DNA of 64,000 nt, taken from NCBI GenBank assembly GCA_029718625.1, contig CM056383.1:69493893-69557892 (forward strand), read 5' to 3'. This document shows positions 1-12,645 of this stretch, piece after piece. Position 1 is the first letter of the stretch, and each line of letters begins with the position of its first letter. The notes beneath the pieces were generated by a model, which was not told the origin of the DNA, searched no databases, and saw only the letters and a program-made list of their open reading frames with translations. The translations under genes were made by a program, and so were the position numbers. Source of the DNA: Synaphobranchus kaupii (Eukaryota; Chordata; Actinopteri; Anguilliformes; Synaphobranchidae).

Positions 1-104
1 TCAGACCACTCAGAGATGCAAGAGGGCCGCTGTGTTTGCTTTTATCTAAATGTCTCAGAAGGAGCTTTCTCCAGGGGACCAGTCAGAAACACACTATCAC
101 AAAT

Positions 105-515
105 AAAGGTACAGTGGAGGTACAAGTGTCTTCTTTAAGGTACGAACTTCCCAAATGTACCCTGAAAGTAAAATAATGTTCTATTTGGGTACTAATAAGT
201 ACCTTTTCAAGCAAAAAAAAAAGGTACAAATTAATTATGTATTGCTGGCTACGGGTGCAATAGAGTCTGGGGGCAATTGTAACAGGGGGCAATTGCAACA
301 ACATAAAATTGCACCAATCTGAAACAAGATAGAGCTGAGATTATATCCAGCAAGCTAGCTTGTTTCATGTGTTCAGGGTTGGGGGCAATTGTAACAAAAA
401 ATTGTGTTACAATTGACCCCTGTAACAATTGCCCCCAGAATACTCTGTTATGTACCAATAGGGTACCACCCCAGTGACAAGCATTTGTACCTTTTTAAGT
501 ACTTTTTGTACCGTA
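105..515. mobile_element. GTACC-rich palindromic repeat, interrupted
   Basis: The flanks 105-250 and 446-515 carry repeated GGTAC/GTACC words in opposite orientation (AAGGTACAGTGGAGGTAC on the left, GGTACCACC and TTGTACC on the right). This is the pattern of a common fish interspersed repeat. The middle is occupied by a second inverted-repeat element at 267-438, so this looks like a nested insertion. Confidence 0.5.
267..438. mobile_element. Inverted-repeat MITE (CTGGGGGCAATTGT ends)
   Basis: The element starts CTGGGGGCAATTGTAACAGG and ends ACAATTGCCCCCAG, with terminal inverted repeats of about 35 bp including internal CAATTG words. It has no coding capacity. The flanks AATAGAGT and AATACTCT match at only 5 of 8 positions, so the target-site duplication is doubtful and the superfamily is unassigned. 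Confidence 0.65.
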
Positions 516-539
516 TTTTCTGAGATTGCACCTGCACTT

Positions 540-896
540 TACTATTTTCTTCTATGGAACATGGAACATGGGTGGAGGGGTTTGCTAAAGCTTATGAGGG
601 CCAAAGCACAGGTGTGTGCCTCACCTGATACGCAGGTAAACTGGCTGCGAGGTGGAGTGGTGGTGCGGCAGATATGGCCTAAGGGAACGCTCTGGTTGAT
701 GGACGGCCGTCACGGCGCTCGCGGCGTTCACATACTGTACTTGTCTGCGAAGTGTCATTCCTGCCGTCATTCTGGAGTGCTTCCGAATGTCTTATTTGGC
801 CTCGGGGGCCCATCAGCTCGCAATGCTGTGGAACAGGGGCCCCTTGTGCTATATTAAACAAGGCAGACAGAGTCTGACTGTGTACGTAATGTAGAA
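540..896. other. Unique sequence, no gene seen
   Basis: Moderately GC-rich unique DNA. A 127-codon open frame crosses it at 474-857, but it has no recognisable domain and starts inside a repeat, so I do not call it. Confidence 0.5.
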
Positions 897-1198
897 ACTT
901 ACTGAGAGCGAGAGAGAGAGAGTGAGAGAGAGAGAAGAAGAGGGAGTGAGAGACAGAGATAGAGAGAAAAACTGAATGAAAGAGAGAGAAGGGGAGAGAG
1001 AGAAGGGGAGAGAGAGAGAGCAAAACTAAGAGAAACTGAATGAGAGAGAGAGATGGGCAGAGAGAGAGGGAGAGAGAGATGGGCAGAGAGAGAGGGAGGT
1101 CGCAGCCCAAAACTCCCATCACTCTGACACTCTGATGTGACAGCAACCCAAACTGTTTGCTGAACTCGCCCTTGCAGAAATCTCTCCCTGTTTTCTCT

Positions 1199-1229
<31 letters not shown>

Positions 1230-1250
1230 AGAGAAGGGAGAGAGAGAGAG
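897..1250. repeat. (GA)n purine-rich low-complexity tract
   Basis: Nearly pure GAGA-type sequence on the + strand (897-1095 and 1198-1250), broken by about 100 bp of mixed sequence. It generates long serine/leucine open frames on the minus strand that are artefacts. Confidence 0.9.
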
Positions 1251-1696
1251 AGCATGTAATTCCTCCTCATGGATGAAATAACAGTGGCTGTGTTCTGGAG
1301 AGGCCAACACGTGTGCACAAAGGAACCGGGGAATGCCCAAACCCCCCCCCCCCCCCCCCCACACCCCCACACCCCCGCACGCCCCCACGCCCCCGCCAAG
1401 AGCGCGAAACCGGAGACGCCTCCCCAGAGTCCCGGCAGATCTGGAGTTGCTCCGTGTGGCTGTCGAATAGCCGTTGCCCCAAAGTAAAAAATTTTTTTAA
1501 AAAGCCACCGCCGCCCCCCATTTATTTTCTCTACCCTAATCTGTCAACATTCCCATTCCGAGTGGGACAAGGTGTTAAATGTCCCCGTATGGCTGCCCCG
1601 GAGCACAAGGTCAGGGGCTGGGAAGGGGGGGGGGGGAACCCGGCCCCTCTGTTTGTGTTACTGGTGTGGAACCGTAGCCCGGCGCTGGGAAACCCC

Positions 1697-1865
<169 letters not shown>

Positions 1866-1990
1866 GCGGGTCGGTATGTAGGCGCTGCATACCTCTCATC
1901 TGCTGGATCAGAACGACAGTGCCAAGGTCAGGGAGGAAGCACCCGTCAGCTCCTCTAATCCCATCACAGGAAAAAATAAAAGAGGGGCGT

Positions 1991-2092
1991 AGCAGATAGG
2001 GGGGGCCCCGTGGCGCAGCAGACAGAGGGCCCCGTGGCGCAGGAGATAGGGGCCCCGTGGGCGCAGCGGGTAGGGGCCCCGTGGGCGTGGAG
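1991..2092. repeat. 24-bp tandem repeat
   Basis: Four imperfect copies of a unit containing GGCCCCGTGGCGCAGCAGA. The CCCCG starts are at 2006, 2030, 2053 and 2077, giving periods of 24, 23 and 24 bp. Confidence 0.8.
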
Positions 2093-2215
2093 GATAGAGG
2101 AGTGAGACGCATAAATACTGAAACGAAGGTTGATACAACACCCTGATGGGACGCTGGTGCGCCAAGTCTGGGAGCGGAAGCCTACTCGTGTGAGAGACCT
2201 CTTCATGCGTGTCTA

Positions 2216-2276
2216 CTTGTGTGCGTGTGCGTGTGCGTGTGTATGTGTGTGTGTGTGTGTGTACATGTCTGTGCGC

Positions 2277-2320
<44 letters not shown>

Positions 2321-2340
2321 GCCTTTGTGTGGGTGCGTGT
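2216..2340. repeat. (GT)n compound microsatellite
   Basis: GTGCGT and GTGT repeats with short interruptions. No gene is visible in the following unique DNA up to 3340, which contains a 14-C run at 2586-2599. Confidence 0.95.
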
Positions 2341-3343
2341 TAGAGACAGGAAGTTGATTCTCCCTGGCCATCTGTGTGTGTCAGTCAGTACCGTGATTCC
2401 TGAGTTCCTGGCCGTAATTCCTGCAATTAATCCCCCTCCTTTTATGCCCCAATATTTTAAAATCAATATTTATTTTTCGTTGCCCCCAGACTCACCCTGA
2501 AAACACTTGAATGTTGATTAAATCAAAGGAAGTGCATTGTCTCTAATTGTCCTCTTCTCAGACGCATAATCAACATAATCTATAACCCCCCCCCCCCCCT
2601 CCCCCTCCACCACCACCAACCCACCCCCAAGGACAGAGAAGAAATAAGATAATAACAGCACAACTACAAACAGTATCAGGTCTGCTATAAGGATTCATCT
2701 GTGCTTTTAATCGCTTTAAAAACTTTTAACTCAAATAGCTCCCTCTTTTATCTTAATCTTTGTGTGTTTTTCAACTAAAAGAAACAAACTCTTTGTGACC
2801 TGTGACTGGGCCTGGAAATTAATACCAGAGGAGAGAAGAGTCAGAGAAAGTCCAGTCCTCCGGATAATGTCCTTTCACTGTTCTTCTGAAAATATCGCTT
2901 TTTCAAACATTGTTTGTTTCTTAAGAGATGCACTCATCCTGTGTAAATGAAATTGCTCAGAGTTCAGTGGTACAGCAGCACTGCCCTACCCAGGGTTTAA
3001 AACCCGTAGTCTTACCACTATGGTATATTTCCACAATTCAGTATGTGTTATGTCATTCTTTATTGCATCTGTGGAGGTTATTATACAACCGCAATACACT
3101 TTTCCAATATGGTGGGTCACCAAAGAAAATATTGTAACAGTTTAATCTCTGGTCATTAGCCTTTTAAAATACCTTCTGTGGAAATATGGAATAAAAAACG
3201 TCATTAAATTACCAAAAAGCACTGTATGGACAGCTATAGAGAAACCTAGGGGGCTTCAACACATTCAGCACAAAAAAACTGGATGTCTTTGTACCACCAT
3301 TTTTGCCTCAGAACAATCATATGGACTAACAGGAAGCAGGCCT

Positions 3344-3466
3344 TCACACACACAGGGGCACACACACACACACATGCGTGCGCACATACGCACGCACGCA
3401 CATAAACACACACACATGCACGCATGCACATATACATACACACACACACACGCACATACACACTCA

Positions 3467-3548
<82 letters not shown>

Positions 3549-3568
3549 CACAAACACACACACAGACA
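3344..3568. repeat. (CA)n compound microsatellite
   Basis: CACA repeats with CGCA and CATGCA interruptions followed by a long pure (CA)n block at about 3475-3545. Confidence 0.95.
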
Positions 3569-5054
3569 CTATCAGGTGTAACGTATAAGATTCAGGCCCA
3601 TCTGTTGTCCCAGTCTGTGTCCCAGCTACCAGTGACAGCAGGAGACGACGCCCACATTGGATGCTGGGACTCACCAAAACATCAGGCACCTCTAGGGGGC
3701 AGCATTCACCACGAAGTGCCCCAGTCCTGGAGCACCAGTCCAGTCCCACCAGCTCAGCGGCATTGGAACCTTATGGCATCACAAACGGGTGATCTTATTC
3801 TTATTGTTTGTCACTAAAACAGCCTTTATCATTCAGCCAGCTTCCTATGAAGCATTCACCTGAAACTACAGTGCATTACTACAATATGTGGTTGGAATGT
3901 TCTTAACTGAACATTCTAATGCAGATGTAACATTCACTGCTGGTGATTGAAAGCAATTGAGTTCTAGAACACTGACCTAGAATTTTGAAAAAAAAAAACG
4001 TTCCAAAAATCCTACTCTTCAGAGGAAATGTTAGATGATGCCTTATGTTAGTTATTCATCCATTAACTATTTTTAAAACTAATTTACTGATGCAGCCTAC
4101 CTATGAATGGTGCAAAATATATGTAATGTGCTCAGTTCTCCATCATACAATACTTCCTCAAACTGTTGAATTTGAGTGCATGGGGGTGACCAATGAAGAA
4201 CGTTTGAATGTATAGCCATAGATAAACGGAATTACAAATGCAAAATAAATTGTATTTTCTTGCCTGGGATAAAAAGAACGACGGTGGATAATTTCACAAG
4301 CTAAAACACAGACAATAAAGCACCAGTCAATGAAAAGCTAAATGAATTAGGATGTAACCATAGCAACATACTCTCCCCTGATGGGTGAAACAAGCACTCG
4401 ACCGCACGCTGACATAGAGAGTTCTCTCATAGGCGTCTGCTGTGGTAGATCGTTATCGGTGCCACTGCGGATAGGTTCACGGTGGGGAGATTGTCTGAGG
4501 CTCAGGCCAGCCACACAGGCCCAGACACGACCCAGTAAACAGGTTCAACACTCGATCTCAATGGGCTAATTCAAGTCCATCGACCAGTATCGACCAGCAT
4601 CCAGTTCCTGTACTTTAAAAAAAAAAAAACACAAATAAAGAGGGCAGAGGAAGAAGTATACTTGTCCTCATCGAAATAAATATTTACCCAATTATCTATT
4701 TATTTCTTAAACCTGAATTTGTCATTGGTTTTACGCAAACTAAATGAGGTAGCTAAATAAGTGTTTGTCTTATGTGTGTGGCTTTGCCTTTGTTTCTGTC
4801 CATCTGCCTCTTAGCATCACCAAAGCACCAATAGGCACTATGACATGAAACCCTCTTCAACAGCACCAACTACCTCCTTTATCAGTCCCATTAGAATGGA
4901 ACCATGAAATGTTACGTTCTCCAGTCTTCAGGGAAGAACCAGCACAGGTCTGAGACGAAATAGGCTGGTACTTCTGTGTCTCCATATGCCACTCTTCTAG
5001 AGGTGCACCTAACTCTCCAACTGTTCAACTAGGGCCCTGCCTTCACTTTAACAC
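3569..5054. other. AT-rich intergenic sequence, no gene seen
   Basis: Unique AT-rich DNA. No exon, RNA gene or clear transposon was recognised. Confidence 0.5.
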
Positions 5055-5338
5055 CTGGGGCCACGTGTAAAACTCTGAGTAAAATAATGCGTAAAAGAAT
5101 GCTCAGGGAGAAAGTTGGAAATCTGCTTATGCAAAGTTTAGCATTTTTTCCCTCTGCCTTTTCATCATGGTGTCCCATATCACACTGACTCCAAACACTG
5201 CGTACGCATGGTGCCCAGCGTGTGCGGAGGAATGCAGGTTCTCTTATTTTATACATCTGAATTTCTGCGTGGAAACTCGCTTACGCAGCTTTCTTGGGGC
5301 ATTTTTCCGCCCAGCACTGTTTATACATGTGGCCCCTG
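5055..5338. mobile_element. MITE-like repeat with GGGGCCAC ends
   Basis: The left end reads CTGGGGCCACGTGTAAAAC. The right end, reverse-complemented, reads CAGGGGCCACATGTATAAA. CTGGGG/CAGGGG ends are hAT-like, but no convincing 8-bp duplication is visible. The interior contains GCGTAAA/TTACGC words. Confidence 0.6.
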
Positions 5339-5340
5339 CG

Positions 5341-5545
5341 TTTTCAACAGGGGGTCCTTTAAGGTAGACTACTGTAGGGCCAAACTTGATATGTAATGAC
5401 TATATATAGATTTGGGGAAATATTTCAAAATATAAAACCTTTTTTGTAAATATAATTTAAAAAACATTTAATAATTAACTTATTGATGAGGTTGGATGCC
5501 TTTCATCCTGGGTGGAGGTCCCTGGATCAGAAAACCTCCGCTTCC
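5341..5545 (+). mobile_element. Interspersed repeat, same family as 48688-48915
   Basis: It starts TTTTCAACAGGGGGTCC and ends GGAGGTCCCTGGATCAGAAA. The reverse complement of 48688-48915 matches it along its length, including GCCAAACTTGATATGTAATG against GCCAGACTTGATATGCAATG. It is a dispersed, non-coding element of unknown superfamily. Confidence 0.6.
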
Positions 5546-5589
5546 ACACATTAAAAAACCCCCATAAAAATCCACAAGGATTTCCATTC

Positions 5590-5965
5590 CATTATCACTG
5601 ACTAAGCTCTAAATGTAATTGTTTGATGAAAAAAATTAGTTGGCAATCAGAATCTATTTCGCCAATGAGAAACTGATATTTAGAGGCAAATGGCTCATTT
5701 AAAGAGAGCACGTTTCTGTTGTAATTCCCGTAATAGGAAATTTCTGCGAGATGCCTTGCTGCGTGGGATGAGCAGTTGACTGTCAGGATAGCTATGCATT
5801 TGCAATTAGTACATTTACATACCGTAATGGGCTGTGTTTGGTCATAGAATGCCATTAGATGTGGATCAGTCCTCGGCAGATGACAGACTCTGATGCTGAC
5901 CTCTCTGAGTGGGAAAAGATGTGAGCGATTGCTCTGACTTTTTCGGTTGCCTGTGTTCAAGACCC
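5590..5965. other. Unique block, possible conserved non-coding element
   Basis: A compositionally balanced stretch without simple repeats, containing TAAT, ATTTGCAT-like and AATTA motifs. It has a 121-codon open frame on the minus strand (5595-5960) with no recognisable domain. I infer, weakly, a conserved non-coding element rather than a gene. Confidence 0.25.
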
Positions 5966-7948
5966 CCTCTTCTCCACAAAAGAATAAATTGCTTCATGCA
6001 TGAAAACGTTTTTTATTTCTTAAAGTGCAAAAAGCACGTTGACCCCGGGGGGTCAGTCTTTCATTGCTTCCCCCCATAGATTAACTCCCTTCTCGTCCAG
6101 AATTCATAGAACACAAAGTCCATTCATGTGCTGTTTTGACCAAATCAGCTTTCGGGCGAACCTACAGAATACCAATGGAGTCAAAGCCACCTCAGGTCCT
6201 CTCTGAGGAGACATGAAAACAGAGAGAGTATTTCGACCAAATAACATCCTGAGACCTGGAAGAAAAGAAGTTTATGTATTTATGTATTTACATAATACAA
6301 GTGTCCTGGATGTCAACAATGTTGGAGTGAAAATATTTCTAAAAATATTATTTATTTAATTTTTATTGAATGTCCCTTGTAGTGTAGGTTTCAGCCTCGT
6401 GCAATATATGGTTCTTGAGATTAAGATGCTACAGGGGACAAAGATGAATTGGCAGGTTTTAGGAGGTTATATCAGTCTTATTAAAAGCAGTACACTTGAT
6501 GCATGATTGATATGACCAACCAAACAGGTTCCCTGGGTTTTATTTCATAATTCTCATTCATTGCAAAGGTGTTACTCCAGTAAAGGGCAAACCAAACTGT
6601 TTAATTTATTTTCCAGAGAAAACACCCACACCCTTTAACCCTGGGAATGCACCTGTTCCGTTTTCTCTTTCATTTTCACCTTACAGAGGCTGCGGTAGCC
6701 CCCACAGATCAGGGAGCTGAGGTGGAGAAGTGACCCCATGGGTTTGTGGGATAGGTGTGGAGGGTTGGACGTCCGTCCACCTACAGTGACTGTGGCTCTT
6801 CTGGGTCTGTCCCTGTGAGGAGGAGGACGAGGAGGAGGACGAGGAGGAGGAAGAGGAGGCGAGGCGTTGATTGGGCCCTGAGGACCTGTAAGCCATGTAA
6901 CACTCTCAGACGAAAAAAACAAAAAACAAGATCTATCAGTGTGATAAGTCCGGCAGTATTGTGTCTAGAACTCCTTCCTGGTGCGGCCCAGTACATTCAA
7001 ATTTAAGGGCCCAGTGCCCCCCTCTCATTTAAAATGGGCTCTCCCAATCTGACCACCTCAGTCAGGTCATATCTCATCAGCATCTTTACTTGAGAGTACA
7101 TGTGATGGGCATATTGGCGCTGTTGCTCTCAAAGTGCTTCATCGTGTTTACCCCCAGCTGTCTGTCATTTAAAAAAATATATAAACGTAGAAATCAGAAA
7201 TTTCCAATATAATCTAATGCCAATCTAAAATAAATCAGCGAGTCTGTGTTCCTCAAATAATACTTACCACCATTATGTTTATCTTATTTGGTTCTGCTAT
7301 GAATAGAGCACATAATTGCCTAAATCACTGTTAATTAGCGGAAAATTTTGAAATACCATGGTGATTCAGCTGTCGCCATGGTTTCATACCGCAGTGCCTG
7401 TACAATTATTTTTTTAATATCTTACAATACACTTTTATTTAAAAATTCTCTTCCTGTAGTTTTAATTACTGCTTCCTTTCTTCCACCTTTGAAAAGGTTT
7501 ATGTGACAACGTGCTAATTTGTTCCATTAAGACCAGGTGCTTGTTAGCGCATCTGCCGACGTTCTACCGCTGAATACATCTCTTCAGGAATATCTGTTGG
7601 CATGTTCTGCATGAGAAATTAAAATCCCACCCCATACATCTATTTCTGTTCCTGGAGACAGCATGACATGACTCTCATCCTGTCTCATTGACTTTATTCC
7701 CTTCTTTGTATTCTTTACACAGCCTTAATCTTAACGTTAAAATGCTATTTCAACGGCCCTTAGGTTTACAAACTACAGTTAACACTAATGGGAAAATAAA
7801 GAAGCCGACATGCCGGTAAACCCCGCTGGAGAGTACACCCTTGTTGGTTTAAGAATTGCTCATCTCAATGGAATTCCGCATGTGTTGTGAGGACTGAGGC
7901 GGCCGCAAACATATTTGGTGAAGATTTTTATGCTTCGTCTTAAATACT
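5966..7948. other. Intergenic sequence, no gene seen
   Basis: AT-rich unique DNA with a short (GAGGAC)n hexanucleotide repeat at about 6819-6861. Nothing else was recognised. Confidence 0.5.
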
Positions 7949-8142
7949 CAGAGGTGGAAAGTGAGGGGGTAGTAAAAAGTAAAAAGCCTTGCCATGTTTT
8001 TCTTCCACCCATACACTCAGCCTGCTGATTTCACTAATTCTTTCTACCTCCTGGTTGAAGAGTTGTGCTAATTAGCAAATCCAGATGATCGGAACAAAAT
8101 ACTGGGGTGGACTTTTACTTTCTGAACCTGGATTTTCCACTC
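7949..8142 (-). mobile_element. hAT-type MITE, CAGAGGTGGAAA family, copy 1
   Basis: It begins CAGAGGTGGAAA and aligns along its length with the reverse complement of the element at 16625-16817, sharing CTTGCCATGT, CTTCCACCCATA, AGCTGATTTC-like and TTAGCAAATCCAG words. The right terminus is degraded (TTTTCCACTC) and no target duplication is visible, so this is an older copy. Confidence 0.85.
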
Positions 8143-10299
8143 ATTCTTTCTCTGTGCTCGCAGCTGATCTGAAAGGACAGGCACTGTGTTCTGTTATAAA
8201 CCTGTTGCGTAATACTGTGAAACCAAAAACTCTGGGGGTTTTTTTCTTCTTCAGTTTTGTCCCTTGCCAAGACATATTTTTTCACTTTGCTTTGTTCCAG
8301 TGGATCAAGCCATTCCACAGGAAAATGTGGTATTGATTATCCGGGACTGGCGTTCTCAGCAAGGACCGGGGGTAAATGTTTCCAAGTTTGCCCATTCCAC
8401 ATGAACGGATCGGAATGCATCAGAAATTGCAGCGTAAGGTCTGAGCTGAAGGAAGGTATTTAACTCTAACCACCACTCAAACGCAAGTCCTTAACCCTCA
8501 ATCAGACCCTGCATGAGAGTTCATTGTCTGATGGGTTGTTGGTAGGGATGAAATATTTCAGTAATTTTTTTTCTTCAAATAAATGTGTCAGACCCATGTT
8601 ACCACATTAATTAATGCACACACACAAAGCAGTTTACTTATGAGTACTGATGCTGTGCTAACGTGGGTCTGAGTTAAACAAGCCAATGACCAGAACTGGC
8701 CCCTCTCACTGGGTACAAACACGTACGTATACCGCAAGCTTCATACAGAAGAGATTGAGGAAAGTGATGAAAGGCCCTGAATTTCACACTGTTTTTTTTG
8801 TTCCAGTTCTAACAGCAGAAAACTTCCTATTTTTTGTTTTCACAGGGACTTGACCGTGGCTTGGTGTTCAGCGCTGCCATTAATTTACCAAACAGGAACC
8901 GATTTGAAGACTTTTCCAGTGGTAAAGCACGCCAGTGCCCCGACCGTGTCATTGGCCCTCCTTATCTCCTGCCCACAGTTGCTCTATGTCTCGGAGCTCA
9001 GCAGGCTGGCGATTGGCTGCTCTATGCCTGACATACCAACAGCAGGCAATTTCACTTCCTGTTTCCACCATTTATCCATTTCCCCATTTCTGTGTCACCG
9101 GTAAGAGTGACATTTTTCAATTTTTTTATTTTTGGTTAATTTCCAACTTGACACACCGTGTCCGCAGAAAAAATGCCAGAAACCTTGATACACAGCTTCA
9201 GGGGACTGAAAAATGACGCAATTAATCATTTTTACACGTTTTTAAAACAATGCCGAGAGCACTCAGTGAGCGCAGGAAACAATAGCGCAGAAATACACAT
9301 TCAGTAATGCATAGATAACTAAAGAGAACTGGGAAGACGGGCACTATCTGGTTACAGAGCATAGAGGATGAAGAAACAATTACCAAAGCAATAGTCCTGG
9401 CAGCCATGGTGTAACTGCCTGTGACTATGGCAACCAAAGATATGGAGTGAGAGAGACAGAGGGGGATGCTGGTAAAATGCTACTCGGGGGTTTGTGTGAA
9501 AATATATTGAACGTGGATCATGAGACCAGTCACATGGCACTTTTCAGAGACTTGAGATGAAATCAATCTGTTAAAATTTGTCAAAGGGGTTGATGTGCTG
9601 TCTCACATGGTAGCCTACTGTCCAGAGAGGTAAGTTTAAGTCTACTTTTAACACAGCCTTTTCCTGTTTCACAACTCAATATATACCATTTTTTTCCCCC
9701 ATTGGAAATCTGTTGAGTACAGCAGACTTCCCTAAGAACCTGTAGAACTCACCTTGTGTGAAAGGGCACACAGGTGGAGGTTGTTTTGCCCTTTCTGACC
9801 TGTGTTCCCAGGGATAATCCAGTCAGTACCACAGAAACTCCACGACGATCCTATCCAGGAGACTGCTTGTGGGATACACTGCATTTTGAATTTTGTTTAT
9901 GTTTTTCCATCGAGTGAAAATTGAATCATGGTTATTAAAACATCAGTCACTAATGAAAAGTGCAGTAGAATTCTTGACTCTTTCTTAGTTTCTAATCTCC
10001 CATGTCCTGAATCCGGCAGCTTTACCGACAATAACATTTCACTATAACATAGTGATGATATCCTTCTTAAAGAAAAAAAACCGCACAGAAGCCATACTGC
10101 GATATGCACACATACTAAACAGCTTGCATCAACAATGAGGTCACAGGAGGAATAGACCTCCGGAAATTCCAGAAATTTCCGTTTTTCAGCTGGGGAAAGA
10201 ATGAGGAAAAACTTGAAATTACGCACGCAGAGGCGCAAAGAACATACAACAGGGCTCCTTCTGCCCATAAATCAGTGAGCGATCCATACTGCTGATTGC
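8143..10299. other. Intergenic sequence, no gene seen
   Basis: Unique DNA. Several 60-120 codon open frames occur on both strands without recognisable domains or splice context. Confidence 0.5.
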
Positions 10300-10780
10300 C
10301 CCAGGATGGGGGCTGAGCTTCATGGGCGGGGGTAAACGACTGGTATTGACGGAGCCCAAACCTCGGACCCCCCAGCGCAAATATGGAAGCGTGAGTCGCC
10401 GGCCGGCGCTGACAACGACCGGCTCTTTTCTCTTTTAAATGTTTTTTTTTTTGTGTGTTGCCGTTGATCGAAAAACCCTGAGAGGAAATAAGCGACGGTA
10501 TTGATTCCGCCCGCTGCGGCGGCCGCAGAAAAGAAGAGACCCCCGTCAGAAACGCGGAGCACCCCCCCGCCCCCGCCCATCCCCACCCCCCACATTTTCA
10601 GTCCCGACGACACCTCCCACTGCACTTCTCCACCTCCTCCTCCTCTCCTCCCTCCATTTACCCGTTCCAGCTGTTCCCTCGCTCCTGCAGCTCCATGCTC
10701 TGGCAGGAGCGTGCTTAATTAAGCCGTGCGTGGGCGGAGCGGGCGGCGACTGGAAGGCGAAAATTGCCCAAAACTGCAAA
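10300..10780. promoter_or_regulatory. CpG-rich block, function unknown
   Basis: A locally GC/CpG-rich stretch in AT-rich surroundings with GCCGGCCGGCGC and GCGGCGGCCGC words, 5.5 kb upstream of the pard3b-like start codon. It could be a distal promoter or upstream exon region, but no transcript evidence is visible. Confidence 0.2.
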
Positions 10781-12477
10781 TTAGGACAAAATGAAATGTT
10801 TCAGGGCAAAGTCTTTACCAAGCCTCCTCCCTCTGCCAACACCCCCCCACCCCCCCAAAAAAAAAAAAAAAACTCCACCCCCCATTGAGAGTCTTTGTCC
10901 CACACATGTTCGACAGACACCTCAATTTGTTTCCAGCCTACTCTCTCTCCTGTACACCTGCCCAGACTCTCTTCACAATGCGGGCCCAAACAAAAGGGAC
11001 AAAGACACGGGGACAAAATCTCCACCGGCAGTCCACAAAGGCTCGACCGTGTGCCACGAGAACCACGCCGCTTTTCACCGACAGAAGGGCGAAGCAGCGA
11101 TGATAACAAAATCAATCTTTCACACTGAGCGTGGTCAAGATATGACGTTATGAAACAAATCACAATCACTCTATTTTGGATTTATCCATTTTTCTCCGAT
11201 CCCCCATCCCCATGGCCGTGGTCCTGTGGTTCTGGTCCTACAACCTATGGTCAAACCACCAGAACTCCCATAGCACACCCGGGCTCCTAACCCTGCAAGA
11301 GAAGTTAAGCACGGCGTGACGATGACATCATCACTACTGTGCCTAGAATGTCTTGGTCGATACATATTTACACGTCAAACTAGTCTGACTGGTGGGACCG
11401 TACACCTTTCCACCATAAGATAACTGACAGCAGTACTGTGGGAATATAAATCAGTCACACTGTACTGCAGGTCCGTATAGGCGCAGCTCCCAGGGAAATA
11501 CTTCAGCTTCTGAAAGGTTATTTTTTGGTCAAACGTGCTTGAAAGCAACGCCACAGCGTTTCCCAACCGCGCGTCGATGACATCACGAGCATCAAATGGA
11601 AGGTCTTTTGTAGAACACGGGAAACAGGAACGGCTAGGGAATGAGACAAAGAGTGACTTTTCAGGTGTAACAGGAACCGCAGTAGGAACCGCAGATTCAC
11701 AGATAAAAGGCTTTTGCTGGTATTGGTCCTTTTAAATACGGAAACACACTGAGGGAAGGAAGAAAAGCTACTGTGTGCTCTACTGAAATTAGTCAGTTCA
11801 AGTCTGTTTTTCAGGAACTTGGTTGCTGCTAAATCAGTAATTATATGTAATGGTAATTGGAAAATGTCATTCTTACTTCATGCCTTTCACAAGGAGTACA
11901 GTTACACTGATAAAACCTCTTATATGTAATCAAACATATTGGTCTCATGTAACACAAATGTGCAATGTAGCCTACAATCATTATAATAATGTGATATGAC
12001 AGGCTATACGGTTTGGAGAAAAACTGGCTCTGGCATCTGGTGGTATAATGTTACACATATTTAAATTGGCAGTTAATGTTAATTTCATATGAGTGAAAGC
12101 ATATTATTGTTCCAGAAGTCTCTGATGATGGTCTTGTGGGAAACAATCATCTTAGTTTGACCCTTCAAAACACAAAATACATTTTCTGTAACACACTGGA
12201 CACTGCAGGTCACATGTACACCAAGGTTATAAACCTAATAAATAGCCCACAAGCCTTATAGCTAGCAATTAGTGACAAGCAGCTATAACATGTTTTGAAC
12301 TGTGTTCAACTCAGTACCTTAACTTTGGTTAATCTGAAATGATCATCATTTATTCCAAACATGTAGGAGTACTTGAATGAAGGGTCATTGCAACTGCCCA
12401 GATCACATTTCAAGTCATTCTCACAATCTTTAAACTATGTGATGCATCCAAATACAGGAAAAATCAAGTGTGTGTGT
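10781..12477. other. Intergenic sequence, no gene seen
   Basis: Unique DNA with a poly-C/poly-A patch at about 10843-10872. A weak 5S-rRNA-like patch near 11245-11315 is discussed under rejected items. Confidence 0.5.
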
Positions 12478-12645
12478 GTGTGATTAGGGACCTGCGCTTG
12501 TAACTGAAATGTTGTGGGTTGACTCCCTGCCGGGGCACTGCAGTTGTACCCTTGAGCAAGGTACTTAACCTGAATCTCTTCAGTAGAAATATCCAGCGTT
12601 ATAAATGGAATGCATGTAAAAATGATAATCTGTATTGATCCGAAT
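12478..12645 (+). mobile_element. Diverged tRNA-derived SINE
   Basis: It matches the SINE at 27915-28136. The shared core includes GTTGTACCCTTGAGCAAGGT followed by ACTTAACCTGA. The B-box region is degraded (GGGTTGACTCC), the 5' tRNA head is incomplete and the 3' tail is lost, so this is an old copy. Confidence 0.8.

Noticed and set aside
11245..11315. Patch resembling 5S rRNA (TGGTCAAACCACC and AGAAGTTAAGCACGG)
   Set aside because: Only two short segments resemble 5S rRNA, and the spacing and remaining internal control region do not fit. It may be a very old 5S-derived SINE, but support is too weak to call.
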